DNA from: Humulus lupulus
Taxonomy: Eukaryota; Streptophyta; Magnoliopsida; Rosales; Cannabaceae
Length of the DNA stretch: 64,000 nucleotides
NCBI RefSeq assembly: GCF_963169125.1
Contig: NC_084794.1
Location: 87,837,018 to 87,901,017 of the forward strand
Direction of reading: 5' to 3'
Each line of letters begins with the position of its first letter. The stretch's first letter is position 1. The position numbers and the translations under genes are program-made. Under the pieces are notes generated by a model. It was not told where the DNA came from. It made no database searches and saw only the letters and a list, made by a program, of their open reading frames with translations. Below are positions 34,761 through 45,501 of this stretch, piece after piece.

Positions 34761-36083
34761 AAATGTAGTACCAATAGAGCACTTGTCGACTCCCAGTATC
34801 AGCAAGCCTGAAAAGGAAGATGTATGCATGATTGAATCCGAATCGACCTGGATGACCCCAATAGTTGATTACCTTGAAACCGGCATTCTCCCAGTAGAAC
34901 GGAACAAGGCTTGGAAACTGATGTATCAGATTCCGAGATATATTGTTGTGGAAGGAAGGTTATATCGGAGAGGATATTCAATGCCATTATTCCGATGTGT
35001 GACTCTGCCCGAGGCAAAGAAAATCCTAGAAGAAATTCATGAAGGATTTTGTGGAGACCACACTGGGGGGCATAGCCTATCAAAGAAAATTATAAGACAA
35101 GGATACTTCTGGCCCACTATCAAAGCAGATGCATACGAGTATGTCAAGAAATGTGATAAATGACAGTGTTTCGCTACAATTCCGTAAGCTCCATCATCCG
35201 AGCTAACAATAATGACATCCCCATGGCCATTTGCGATGTGGGGAATCGATCTCATAGGTTCTTTGCCAACCGGCAAAGGTGGAGTAAAGTATGTTGTGGT
35301 CACGATCGATTATTTTACAAAATGGACCGAGGCCGAGCCTCTAGCAACGATTACCTCGAAAAAATTCCTGGACTTTGTAGTAAAAAACATCATCTTCCGA
35401 TATGAAATGCCAAGGAAAATAGTATTAGATAACAGTACTTAATTCGACAGTGAGTTATTTACCCATTTTTGTGAGAAAAATGGAATAATAAAAAGCTTTC
35501 CATCTGTTGCCCATCCCCAAGCAAACAGCCAGGTCGAAGCAGTAAATAAAACTCTCAAGATTTCTATGAAGAAGAGGTTAGAAGAAGCTAAGGGAAAGTG
35601 GCCCGAGGAGTTACCTCAAGTTTTGTGGGCATATCGAACTACAACTCGCACTTCAATAGGGCATACTCCCTTTTCCCTGGCATATGGGTGCGAGGCCATC
35701 TTACCAATTGAGGTCAAAATACCCACGATTCGTAGCCATGCTTATGATCAAGCCTCAAACCAATCCCAGCTTGAAGTAAGTCTGGACCTTATTGAAGAAA
35801 GGCGAGATGAAGCTCAACTGAGAAATGCAACATATCAATAGCGAGCTACCCGATATTTCAATAAAAAGGTTCAGAATAGGTTGTTCGGATTGAGAGACTT
35901 AGTGTTAAGGCATGTGTTCCAAGCTACAAGGGACCCAGCTGCTGGTGTACTTGGACCTAATTGGGAAGGACCTTACCAAATCTAGTTAATTATTCGACCT
36001 GGAGTATATAAATTAGCTAGGCTAAATGGAGAGCTGATACCACGAGCTTGGAATGGCAAGCATCTACGACCTTACTATCAATA
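34761..36083 (+). pseudogene. E4 integrase, broken
   Basis: The zinc region reads EIHEGFCGDHTGGHSLSKKI and YEYVKKCDK, then a stop replaces the second Cys position. The catalytic core shows MWGIDLIGSLPTGKGGVKYV (first Asp), KIVLDNST (second Asp; usually S-D-N-G-T) and ANSQVEAVNKTL (Glu). The C-terminal part has GVLGPNWEGPYQI and ends LRPYYQ. Stops at 35161, 35440 and 35839 disrupt it. Confidence 0.88.
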
Positions 36084-36139
36084 GTGTAGGTGATAAGGTC
36101 ATTTTTGTATTAATATTTGTTAAGTTTTTCTATGCTTGG

Positions 36140-37665
36140 ATTGTGTTATGATAGCATTTTTAGTAGTTTTAACTTAATTTCATGTCTCTACAACATATTT
36201 TTCACATTGCATTTTATGATGATAAATCTGACATTTTGATGGCAAGTGTAGTTTATGAATCATAGGTTGAAAAAAACTCGCTGAGATAAGGTAAAAATGA
36301 AGATTTTGAAGCATTCTAGGCTTTCGGGATTGAAATATTGAAGTGGCAGCAGTGTACAAGCTTTCTAAGGTTGAGAAATGAATAAATTGAAGATAGGCCG
36401 CAGCCTATAAAATTCAGGCCGCAACATTTTAAATGGAATTGGCGTTTCATTTTTTTTCTGTTCCAAACAGGCCGCTGCTCAGTTTTTTCAAGCCGCTACC
36501 TAGTGACTCAGGCCGCTACCCAATTTTTTCAGGGCGCTGCCTACATGAGCAATTTCTGCACATATTTTGCTTTAGGTCGCAGCGCGAATTTTCCAGGTCG
36601 CGGCCTGCGACATCGTTTTCAGATTTTTAATTACTTTTTAATTAGAATTTAATTGAGACTATAAAAGATTATTAGGGTTAATCTTAGAGGAGTTTTTATT
36701 ACGGTTTACGAGAGAAAAAGACTCAGAAAGAGCTGAAGAGAAGACTACAAGACTACATTACTTTTGTTCATCAATCTAGTTTCTTTTCTTCCCTTAATCT
36801 CTTTAATTTTAATTATAATTATGTTTGTGATTATGATTAGTATTATGGAGTAGGTTCTTTTTAGGTTAAGGGTTAATTCAAAACTCAAGACATGAATTCT
36901 TGATTGTTGATAATGAGTATTATTCTTTAATTTCTCTCAATATTAAATTGCTTCTATTTTTCCAATTGAATGTTATGAATTTTGTGATTTCTTTTTAGGT
37001 GGCCAACTAATTAAGGTTTTACATTATTCAATTGTCATCTTAGAATTACTACTCACCTAATAGTTTAGGATTCTAAGTGTATGTGATAAATGGCAATTGA
37101 TAGTGATGTCAAAAGAATTGTTGATTGTGATGAAAAATAGAACATAGGTTAAATGAACTATATGCTTCATTAATTTATTGCCTAGATTAACTTGTCTCCA
37201 TAGGACTTAATGCTTTATCTAAGTTAAATAGATTGTATGCTTCATAGATTTATTGCTTAGCTAAAAGAGTTCATTATTGAGTGATTTGCATTGATTACTT
37301 ATAATAGGGAGACTGGGATAATTATCTGCTTCAGCGTTATCTGCGGGATTACTAATTTAATTGAGAAATTAGAATGATATTTATTATTAGTGATTGGGAA
37401 TGATTGTTGAGGGTGGAGATTAACCTTTAACTGTTTCTTAATATCGTAATATCAATCTTTAATTGCTTTCTAGTTTATGTTATTTAATTTTGAGTTTGAA
37501 ATCTAAATCCCCCTTTTAAGTTTTAGTGTTAATTATTGAATAATAAAGTGAACGATAGTCCTCATGGGCTCGACCTGTGCTTGCTATTATACTAAAACAA
37601 TTGGAAGTATTGAAAGAAAAATCATTGTTAAATTTGTTGTGGTATACGACAGCCATCAGTAGGAA
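36140..37665 (+). mobile_element. LTR-like insertion in E4 3' region, boundaries approximate
   Basis: The sequence departs from the E4 3' region after CTATGCTTGG and returns near GATGTCTCATTGTAACC. In between lie a TATAAAAG box near 36660, a transcript-leader-like stretch rich in GAGAAAAAGACTC, and the phrase CTCATGGGCTCGACC near 37561 that resembles the end of Tat or Athila LTRs. Seven boxes like GGCCGCTGC or GGTCGCGGC occur at 36395-36610. I could not find a convincing TSD, so solo LTR status is inferred. Confidence 0.5.
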
Positions 37666-38219
37666 TGATGTCTCATTGTAACCAAGCATGTTTGTTTTTA
37701 CAAAAATTTTAATAAAACATTTGATTTTGATCAAAAGTCATTCTCCTTCTTATATGTTGTATTTTTTGCAAACTCTCTTAATTTAATAACCTATGGTCAA
37801 ACTCATAGGATATTAAGGGGGCATCAGTGGTATAACAATAATACCATAAGTTTGAACAAATAAATAACATTAAATAAAAATGTTTGGATGATTAACCCGA
37901 CATGAAAATATGGCACACACGAAAACTAGCAACTGTCTGGACCCTTAACCCAACATAAAAGTTATAAGTGTATGCTCGAGCTAAGATAACTTGGACGTAA
38001 CCAGATTATTAAAACATAAGTGCCTGGATAAAACCAGATGCGCGAGCTAAGATAAGCTGAGACGTAACCAAATTATTAAAAAATAAATGTCTGGATATAA
38101 CCAGATGCGCGAACTAAGATAAGCTGGGACGTAACCAGATTATTAAAAAATAAGTGTCTGGATATAACCAGATACGCGAGTTAATATGATCTGGACATAC
38201 CTAGATTAAAGTATATAGG
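37666..38219 (+). repeat. E4 3' region with ~67-bp tandem repeat
   Basis: No gene. From about 37963 a unit of about 67 bp is repeated roughly four times: ATAAGTGTCTGGATATAACC, then AGATGCGCGAGCTAAGATAA, then a GACGTAACCAGATTATT block. E5 inserted at the end of this array; the flank after E5 resumes with ATAAGTGTATGGATTAC. Confidence 0.75.
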
Positions 38220-38400
38220 TGTTATCCCCAAAATTTCAGTTCGATGACGTGGCAATCAGAAGTGACAAGTGGCAATGCATGGTCAGTAAATGGCACATTA
38301 ATAGTCAATAAATGTGTTGGCTCTTCAGAGTTGTGATAAAGTGATCTGACCAATCTGATAGAATTTATGTCTGACTGGTGAAGATTTTTGTCTGACCAAT

Positions 38401-38620
38401 CATGTGCTTGTCTGACCGGTCAGGTGCTTGTCCGACCAGTCAGGTGCTTGTCCGACCAGTCAGGTGCTTGTCCGACCAGTCATGTGCTTGTCCGACCAGT
38501 CATGTGCTTGTTCGACCAGTCAGGTGCTTGTCCGACCAGTCATGTGCTTGTCCGACCAGTCATGTGCTTGTCTGACCAGTCAGGTGCTTGTCTGACCAGA
38601 CATGTGTTTGGCCGACCAGT
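38401..38620 (+). repeat. 20-bp minisatellite in E5 5' LTR (~11 units)
   Basis: The unit is GTGCTTGTCCGACCAGTCAG with G/T variation at the end and C/T changes in the CCGAC core. It lies upstream of the TATA box, in the promoter (U3) part. The open frame across it is a by-product of the repeat. Confidence 0.93.
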
Positions 38621-38894
38621 CACTTGTCTTGATCGACCAGTGAGGGTTTGTCCGACCGGAGAAGTGTTTTGGCCCTCTAGTTTTCCTTATGGGTGTGATG
38701 TGGACCGACTAAACAGATCATTGCTGCGCAAGAGATCCCAATAAAGGCTTCAGCTAGAATCGGTCATACCTGCGCGGGAATCTCTCATATTATCCCAAAG
38801 AATCGCATATTATTGTATTTTAAATGTTATTATTAATTAAATATTGTGAGAGTAACAGAAAGGACCTGGTCAAAGGGAATATTTGATGTACGAT

Positions 38895-38923
38895 CCATGA
38901 GCCTATAAATAAATGGCTCATGG
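38895..38923 (+). promoter_or_regulatory. E5 5' LTR TATA box inside a 9-bp inverted repeat
   Basis: CCATGAGCC, then an 11-base centre containing TATAAATA, then GGCTCATGG. The arms are perfectly complementary. The same structure is unchanged in the 3' LTR. Confidence 0.8.
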
Positions 38924-39267
38924 CATCATTTTTGGGATCTGATCTTTTTAGACTGAAAAAACTCTCTGGTTTTGAGATTTTGGGGACTGTTACTTGGGGC
39001 ATTTTCTGAGAGGTGAAGAGATAAAGCTTGTATTCTCTAGAGAGAGAAACTTTATATTTTTCTACTTGCACTTAAGAAACTCAGTTGGTTCAAGTTCATC
39101 TGATCTTAAGTGTAGGCTAAATATATCACAACTCCAAGTGGATTAGGCTATTACCAACACATTGGGGCTGAACCACTATAAAAATTGTATGTGTCGCATT
39201 TTTCTCTTGAAGGTTTATTGTCGTTTTGGTGTCTACATGTCGTTGGCCGAAAACGCAGTCAACATTT

Positions 39268-39286
39268 TGGTGCTTTCATTGAGAGC
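39268..39286 (+). other. E5 primer-binding site
   Basis: TGGTGCTTTCATTGAGAGC begins three bases after the LTR end, the same type as in E4 and E6. Confidence 0.75.
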
Positions 39287-39320
39287 CTGAAGAGAAGAAA
39301 CACACGACTATCATATCAAA

Positions 39321-41620
39321 ATGGCGCCCAAGAATACCAATGTGGCATCCAAAAAGTCAGGCACGTCAAAAGAGCCTACTAGATCAGAAGATCCTGGACT
39401 GCAGAACCCAGAGACTGAGCCCGGGGTGTTTCTCGAGGAGACCACTCCAGAAGTTGAACAACTCCAGGAAGCAATAGGTGCTTTCCAAGAGGAGATGTTT
39501 CAATTCAATGCTCGACAGGAGTCTTTCGCTGAAGAGATGGCCAAGCAGAGAGCTGTGTTAGAGCAGCAAAGGCGCGATATGGAGGCCAAAAGCGAAGAGC
39601 TCAAACAACAACAGGAGGAAGTCGACCGGAGACATCATGAAGCAGCACTTGCTCTAGAAGCGGCTACCCAATTGGCCCAAGCCAATGCTCAAGCCACGGC
39701 ACGAGCAGCCTCCCAAGGAGCAAGAATTAATAATGTTGATCGGAGGACCACTGACAGAGCCAATTCTCGTGGACCGGGCAGAAGCAGGAGTAACCCCCCT
39801 GGTCAGGAAGACAATGGGGACCGATATAGAACTGCCTCGACCCAAAGGGAGCACTCTAGAACCCCCTTCAGAAGCCACCGATCAAAAACTTCTAGATTAG
39901 GGAGTCACCAATCGGGCAGTAAAAGGACTCCACCCAGGTAGGATCAGACCAGGACTCCTCAAGATAAAAGGACTTCACAATTCAAAGATTGGCATGGTCG
40001 TGATGAGGCTGATAATCATCACACCGACCAGTCAAAGGAAAAGGGGGGCAGCGACCAACAAGGAGGAAAAGACCGCCCAAGACGTACCGCAAGGCCTCCA
40101 CTGCACCCCGGTCAGCAGCGTAGTGGGAGAGAGCAAGTCCCACGTAGTAATCCATCTGAAAAATTGAAAAGTACAGTGTTCGATCGGGCAGGAGAGCATG
40201 CTTCCTGGAAGGATCTAAGGGACGTTATCACCAACAAGAGGAGGACCGTCCCGGTCGAAGGGCAAAATCTGAACCGCCCTGCCAGTCAAGTAGAAATACT
40301 TGACGACAGTGCACCAGATGATAATGCCCAACTAGGCGGTCAAGACCTTGGAACTTTGTCAGTTGCACCAGCCATCCAAGCCCAGCTTGACATGCTAACA
40401 GCTGCAGTGCAAGGTTTGTCAAAACGACCTTCCGGGATAGATGCGATAGACCATCGGAGTGGCAGCCCATTTTGTGCCCGGATTAAAGCAGCCCAGCCAC
40501 CGGCAAAATATAAAACACTGGTTCTGTCAATATATACAGAAAAGGCAGATCCCATCAGACATGTTGGGAAGTTTGAGGACCAGATGGAATTGCTCGGAGT
40601 AAGTGACGATTATCGGTGTAGAGTTTTCCCGACTACTTTGTCAGATACCGCCCAGGAATGGTATTGGAAGTTTAAGCCGAACTCCATTACCTCTTGGGAA
40701 GCATTCAGGAAGGAGTTTTGTAGACAATTCAACACTGCCCGGACTCCACCAGTTTATGCCAACCACTTGGCAGATATCAAACAAGGAAAAGATGAGTCTC
40801 TAAAGAATTATATACAGAGATTCATGAGAGAAGCCAATAGAGCAACTGCTGTAGGAGACGAGGGGAAGATGGTTGCAATATCTGTTGGGATAACTTATCG
40901 GAGCCCTTTGTGGGATAGCATACATAGAAATCCAATTTCAACACTTCAACAATTTCTTGACCGAGCAGACAAGTATATGAAATTGGATGATGCAATCGAG
41001 AAAGAGGAGAATGGCATAAACAATCCGGGCGGATCAACTGACTCTCCTAAGAATGGTGGAAAGAAATGTGGAAATAATGGGTCTGACCACCATGAGGAAA
41101 AGAAAGCAAAGTTGAGTTCAAACAAAAAGCCAACCAAGTATGAGCCTCAGTTCACTAATTATACCACTCTCTCGGCCACCCGAGCGGAAATATATCTTGC
41201 TAGTCATGAAGAGGTTCCCTGCAAGAAACCTCCACCCATCAGGAAAGAGATAAGGAAGAAAGATATGAATAAGTTTTGTCATTTCCATGGAGATTATGGT
41301 CACGTTATGAATGAATGCAATCAACTCAAGGTCGAGATAGAATTTCTTCTTCGGTCGGGCAAGTTGAGAAAGTATCGGGCAGAGACACCCCAAGGATAAG
41401 GAGGCAACAGCAATCCTGGGTTCAAACAACAAAGATCTCCACCCTTGCAACTCGGACCTGTGGACTTTACCTTAGACACTATATGTGGAGGTCCACACTC
41501 GGCTGAGGACAGCAATGAAGCAAAGGAGAGGTGTGCCAAGACACTTCAACATGAGCAAGAGTGCTAGGATCAGGAGCCACTGGAACAGCGAGCGTCTGTG
41601 AATATATTATTTCTAAATAC
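39321..41620 (+). pseudogene. E5 gag, nearly open
   Basis: From MAPKNTNVASKKSG the frame is open to 41399 apart from one stop at 39939; a second stop lies at 41397, and similarity to E6 gag continues beyond it. The N-terminal third is a strong coiled coil (EEMAKQRAVLEQQRRDMEAK). The capsid-like core includes RVFPTTLSDTAQEWYWKF and SLKNYIQRFMREANRAT. The zinc motif CHFHGDYGHVMNEC keeps all four CHHC ligands. Both stops could derive from Gln codons (CAG, CAA). This is the best-kept gag among the Tat-type copies here. Confidence 0.88.
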
Positions 41621-42474
41621 CGCTTTCAGAGTGGTAGTTTAATTTCAAGTTGTTTAACTTGTTATTTAAATTTGGTTTATGAGCTGGTTATTTGCTAACC
41701 AGTCATCTATTTTCGAACAATTTTTGTTGTTTAAGACTCGTTATTAGACACGTTTTGTCCTTTTTAATTTACGAGTAATAAAAGAGACTACGCGCAGCGT
41801 GGTCGATTCTTGGTACAAATGTGCATGTGTGTTAGTTATTCGAACAGTGTTCAATTGGTTGGTAAAATCGGACAGTGTTCAACTAGTCGATACATTCAAG
41901 CAGTGTTCAACTGCTCGAATATTTTTCAATATATTCTATGTGTTTCACGAGCAATTAACTACTCGAACAGATTCGGTCAAGTAGCAAGTGACTAAGGATC
42001 TTTCAACCCTCGATCACTTAAGGGGCACATGGGGTATACTGGTATATAATTTAACACAGGCAATAAGAGCATGAGTTAAGATATCTGTTTTTAGGCTGAC
42101 TTGTAAATTTTCTAAGTCCAAAAAGGCCATTAAGCTAACTTGTTTGACAAAGCTTAAGTAACTTGGAATTTTTTAAAAATTCCAAGTTAGAAGCAGATAT
42201 TCGTGTGACAATAAACATTATGCTCATAAAATGTTAGAGCAAAAAGAGTGTGAGAAAGTATACTAGCAGGGACTTATGAAATGTCTATAATTTCTAAGTT
42301 AGAAAAGTAAGTACTCATGCGAAAGTATAAGGCATACATCAGAGTGACTTTACTATTCACAAAAAACTTATAACTTTTTAAGTCTAAAAAGACTTAGAAT
42401 GTTTTAAGTTAACAAAGAAAAGTAAATTATAAATGCATGAACCATAAAATTTTTGTGCAAACCCGAGGACATAA

Positions 42475-42915
42475 GGGCATGCATCCGAGTGGTTAGGCTG
42501 TGGTGTCTGAGCAGCCAAGCGCAGGGCAAAGTGACTATGGTGTCCAGGTGGCTAGGCGTGCATCCGAGCGGTTGCACCACATGTCCGAGAGGTTGCATGC
42601 GTCCGAACGGCTGCATGTGTCTGGCCAGCAGAGTGCGCGTCCAAGCGGCTGGCTGGGCATCCGAGGAGCTAATGCATCTGAGTGGCTGCATGCGTCTGAG
42701 CGGCTGTGCATGTCCGAAGAATAGCATGTCCGAGCGGGTGACACGGTTTCCGAGCGGATGGCGTGGCGTGTCCGAGCAGATGCGCGTGGTGACCGGGCGG
42801 ATGTCGTGGTGTCCGATCGGCTGGGGTTGGTCCGAGCGGATGTATGATGTTCGAGCAATTTGCATGGTGTCCGATCGGCTGGGTTAGTCCGAGCGGATGC
42901 ATGTCCGAGCATCCT
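42475..42915 (+). repeat. Degenerate CCGAGCGG minisatellite in E5 3' region
   Basis: About 20 imperfect units of roughly 20-24 bp are centred on GTCCGAGCGG followed by ATG, CTG or TTG and variable bases. The array is G+C-rich within an AT-rich neighbourhood. Long open frames on both strands here result from the repeat. Confidence 0.82.
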
Positions 42916-43368
42916 AGTGTTTGTGCCCTTGCATCTAAGCAGATGGTGGCACATCCGAGTGGCTTGGGGCGTGTTTATGGTACCTTTGTTGGGTTCAGTT
43001 TTCGGGTTATCTCGATGGCCCTCAAAGAAGATGCCTGATCGGCCACATTCATGCATCCCTAATAATCTATTTTCGAGGAGCTAGACCTTCCTACTAATCA
43101 TGTATGAATTTAAGGGCCAAAAATAGTAACCGATTGGCTAGAGGATTCCAAGGCGACAACAAATCTCAAGAGCATGGAGTACAAACATGTTTTCCTACTC
43201 ATGATATACTACAACAAGATCAAAAATAGAATTTGATGGGCTAATGGAAAAGTTAAGTCGTGGGTTTACTACAAAAGTGAAGGTTACTGACCGGATGGAA
43301 GCTTTTGGATGACCTCAAGAACATTTTGCTAGAAGAAAGGTTTATCATACGAGTAAATCATATAATAA

Positions 43369-43382
43369 ACTTGGGGGGCAAA
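43369..43382 (+). other. E5 polypurine tract
   Basis: ACTTGGGGGGCAAA lies directly before the TGTTATCCCC start of the 3' LTR. Confidence 0.8.
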
Positions 43383-43564
43383 TGTTATCCCCAAAATTTT
43401 AGTTCGATGACGTGGCAATCAGAAGTGACAAGTGGCAATGCATGGTCAGTAAATGGCATATTAATAGTCAATAAATGTGTTGGCTCTTCGGAGTTGTGAT
43501 AAAGTGATCTGACCGATCTGATAGAATTTCTGTCCGACCAGTGAAGATTTTTGTCCGACCAATC

Positions 43565-43822
43565 TTGTGCTTGTCCGACCAGTCAGGTGCTTGTCCGACC
43601 AGTCAGGTGCTTGTCCGACCAGTCATGTGCTTATCTGACCAGTCATGTGCTTGTCCGACCAGTCAGGTGCTTGTCCGACCAGTCATGTGCTTGTCTGACC
43701 AATCATGTGCTTGTCTGACCAGTCATGTGCTTGTCCGACCAATCAGGTGCTTGTCCGACCAGTCATGTGCTTGTCCGACCAGTCAGGTGCTTGTCCGACT
43801 AGACATGTGTTTGGCCGACCAG
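43565..43822 (+). repeat. 20-bp minisatellite in E5 3' LTR (~13 units)
   Basis: Same unit as in the 5' LTR. The different unit number shows expansion or contraction after integration. Confidence 0.93.
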
Positions 43823-44097
43823 TCACTTGTCTTGACCGACCAGTGAGGGTTTGGCCGACCGGAGAAGTGTTTTGGCCCTCTAATTTTCCTTATCGGTGTG
43901 ATGTGGACCGACTAAACAGATCATTGCTGCGCAAGAGATCCCAGTAACGGCTTCAGCTAGAATCGATCATACCTGCGCGAGAATCTCTCATATTATCCCA
44001 AAGAATCGCATATTGTTGTATTTTAAATGTTATTATTAATTAAATATTGTGAGAGTAACAGAAAGGACCCGGTCAAAGGGAATATTTGATGTACGAT

Positions 44098-44126
44098 CCA
44101 TGAGCCTATAAATAAATGGCTCATGG
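44098..44126 (+). promoter_or_regulatory. E5 3' LTR TATA box inside a 9-bp inverted repeat
   Basis: CCATGAGCC and GGCTCATGG flank TATAAATAAAT, identical to the 5' LTR copy. Confidence 0.8.
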
Positions 44127-44269
44127 CATCATTTTTGGGATCTGATCTTTTTAGACTGAAAAAACTCTCTGGTTTTGAGATTTTGGGGACTGTTACTTGG
44201 GGCATTCTTGGGGAATTTTCTGAGAGGTGAAGAGATAAAGCTTGTATTCTCTAGAGAGAGAAACTCTAT

Positions 44270-44675
44270 GGGGCTGTTTGGTAACACTTAAAAAAATAGT
44301 TTTTTATTTAATTAATAAGAAATTTGAAAATTAAACACAAAATGTGTTTGATAACTCTATTTTTATTTATTATTTTTTTAAATTTTAACTAAAATTTATT
44401 AAATTTTGAAAATAAAAAATTTTCACTTTCAAAATTTTTTTAAATAGTTTTTCATTTTTTCTTCTCTTCTTCAAATCAATACCTTATATTGTTAAACAAA
44501 AAATAAAAATAAAAGTTATCAAACACGTTTATTATTTTTTTGTTTTTAAAAACAAAAAACAAAAATAGTTACCAAACATATTTTTATTTTTTAAAAATAA
44601 TAAAACAAAAATAAAATAATATTTTCATTTTTGTGTTTAAAAAATTCAAAAACAAAAAATTTTACCAAACACAAC
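44270..44675. mobile_element. hAT-like MITE in E5 3' LTR
   Basis: A 406-bp insertion absent from the 5' LTR. Its ends are inverted: GGGCTGTTTGGTAA on the left, and TTACCAAACAC on the right. The interior is extremely AT-rich with many AAAACAAAAA runs and has no coding potential. The flanks (AACTCTAT and AACCTATA) suggest an imperfect 8-bp duplication of a site that reads AACTTTAT in the 5' LTR. The TIR sequence fits hAT-type MITEs. Confidence 0.7.
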
Positions 44676-44888
44676 CTATATTTTTCTACTTGCACTTAAG
44701 AAACTCAGTTGGCTCAAGTTCATCTGATCTTAAGTGTAGGCTAAATATATCACAACTCCAAGTGGATTAGGCTATTACCAACACATTGGGGCTAAACCAC
44801 TATAAAAATTGTCTGTGTCGCATTTTTCTCTTGAAGGTTTATTGTCGTTTTGGCGTCTACACGTCGTTGGCCAAAAACACGGTCAACA

Positions 44889-45501
44889 ATAAGTGTATGG
44901 ATTACAAACCAAACACGACCTAAATTGGTTTGGAACAAACCAGCTAAAACTAATAGACACAAGTGGGAAGAAGATAAACCTACTTCGAGCTAAGTCGATA
45001 TCGAGGCTAGAGTATTTTGCAACAAAAGTTTCGAGCTCATAACCTCAAGGAACTATTCGAGGAAGAGGAAAAGTGACTATAAAAAGCAAGATATAACTAA
45101 ACTACCTATCTTACATACCACTTAAGCTATTTCGAGTGTGTGGTAAAAGTAAGATCCGACCTTGACACAAAACGAGATCGGATATGGATACATCGAGCAA
45201 ACTATGCATGATTGCATTGAAACTCGAGCTAAAATCCCACAGATGTTTGTATGAATAAACAAACATAAAAGGCAAAAATTTAATATAAATTGCTTAAAAT
45301 ATTTCAATCTGAGAAATGTTAGGCAAAAGTATTAAAGTAAAGTCGAGCATAACAGTAAAAATATCAAGTGTAAGCTTGAATAAACAAAAAAAATAGCTCT
45401 TTTACGAGCTGTAAATTGTTTCGGCCTCGAGGGCATGAAAATGAAAAACGTTTTAACTATTACAAAAAAATTTAAATGGGACGCTGCCCATGATCGAGTC
45501 T
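44889..45501 (+). other. E4 3' region between E5 and the antisense gene
   Basis: No gene seen on either strand. AT-rich sequence with scattered CGAGCT motifs, which recur throughout the E4 3' region and LTR. Confidence 0.5.

Larger units (their letters stand above)
38220..39264 (+). repeat. E5 5' LTR (1045 bp)
   Basis: It starts TGTTATCCCC and ends CGCAGTCAACA. It carries TGACGTGGCA at 38244-38253 (a G-box or TGA-like motif also present in E6), a 20-bp minisatellite, and a TATA box inside an inverted repeat. Confidence 0.92.
41621..43382 (+). other. E5 non-coding 3' region
   Basis: No pol domain and no antisense gene are present, unlike E4 and E6. The first part resembles the region after integrase in E6 (AGACTACGCGCAGC; GTGTTCAACTGCTCGAA). 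The second part holds a G+C-rich tandem array described separately. The region ends in the polypurine tract. Confidence 0.75.
38220..44888 (+). mobile_element. E5: gag-only (TR-GAG-like) LTR retrotransposon, Tat-related
   Basis: Full LTRs flank a primer site, a long gag and a non-coding 3' region ending in a polypurine tract. There is no protease, RT, RNase H or integrase: gag passes directly into sequence equivalent to the E6 region after integrase (shared TAGACACGTTTTGTCC). Flanking pentamers ATAGG (38215-38219) and ATAAG (44889-44893) differ at one base. E5 resembles E6 in primer site, LTR start motif and gag, so an E6-like element is the likely source of its enzymes. Confidence 0.88.
43383..44888 (+). 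repeat. E5 3' LTR, enlarged by a MITE
   Basis: It is collinear with the 5' LTR, with three differences: two or so more 20-bp minisatellite units (43565-43822, about 13), a short duplication around TTGGGG near 44205, and a 406-bp AT-rich insertion. The TATA inverted repeat at 44098-44126 is unchanged. It ends GGTCAACA. Confidence 0.92.

Noticed and set aside
34195..35163. Host RNase H or cell-cycle gene (322-codon open frame)
   Set aside because: It is the second RNase H-like domain plus integrase start of E4, in the normal Tat order.
36140..37665. Confident solo LTR with TSD
   Set aside because: I tried several end choices (TGTTATG, TGTGTTATG, TGTAGG on the left; CATCA, GCCA on the right) and no 5-bp duplication fits, so only an approximate insert is reported.
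38401..38620. CRISPR-like direct repeats
   Set aside because: The 20-bp units are contiguous with no spacers, lie in a plant LTR, and have no cas genes nearby. It is a minisatellite; the same applies at 43565, 18224 and 24668.
42404..43056. Open frames of up to 173 codons on both strands
   Set aside because: They arise from the stop-poor G+C-rich repeat and have low-complexity Arg/Ser/His-rich translations with no domain.
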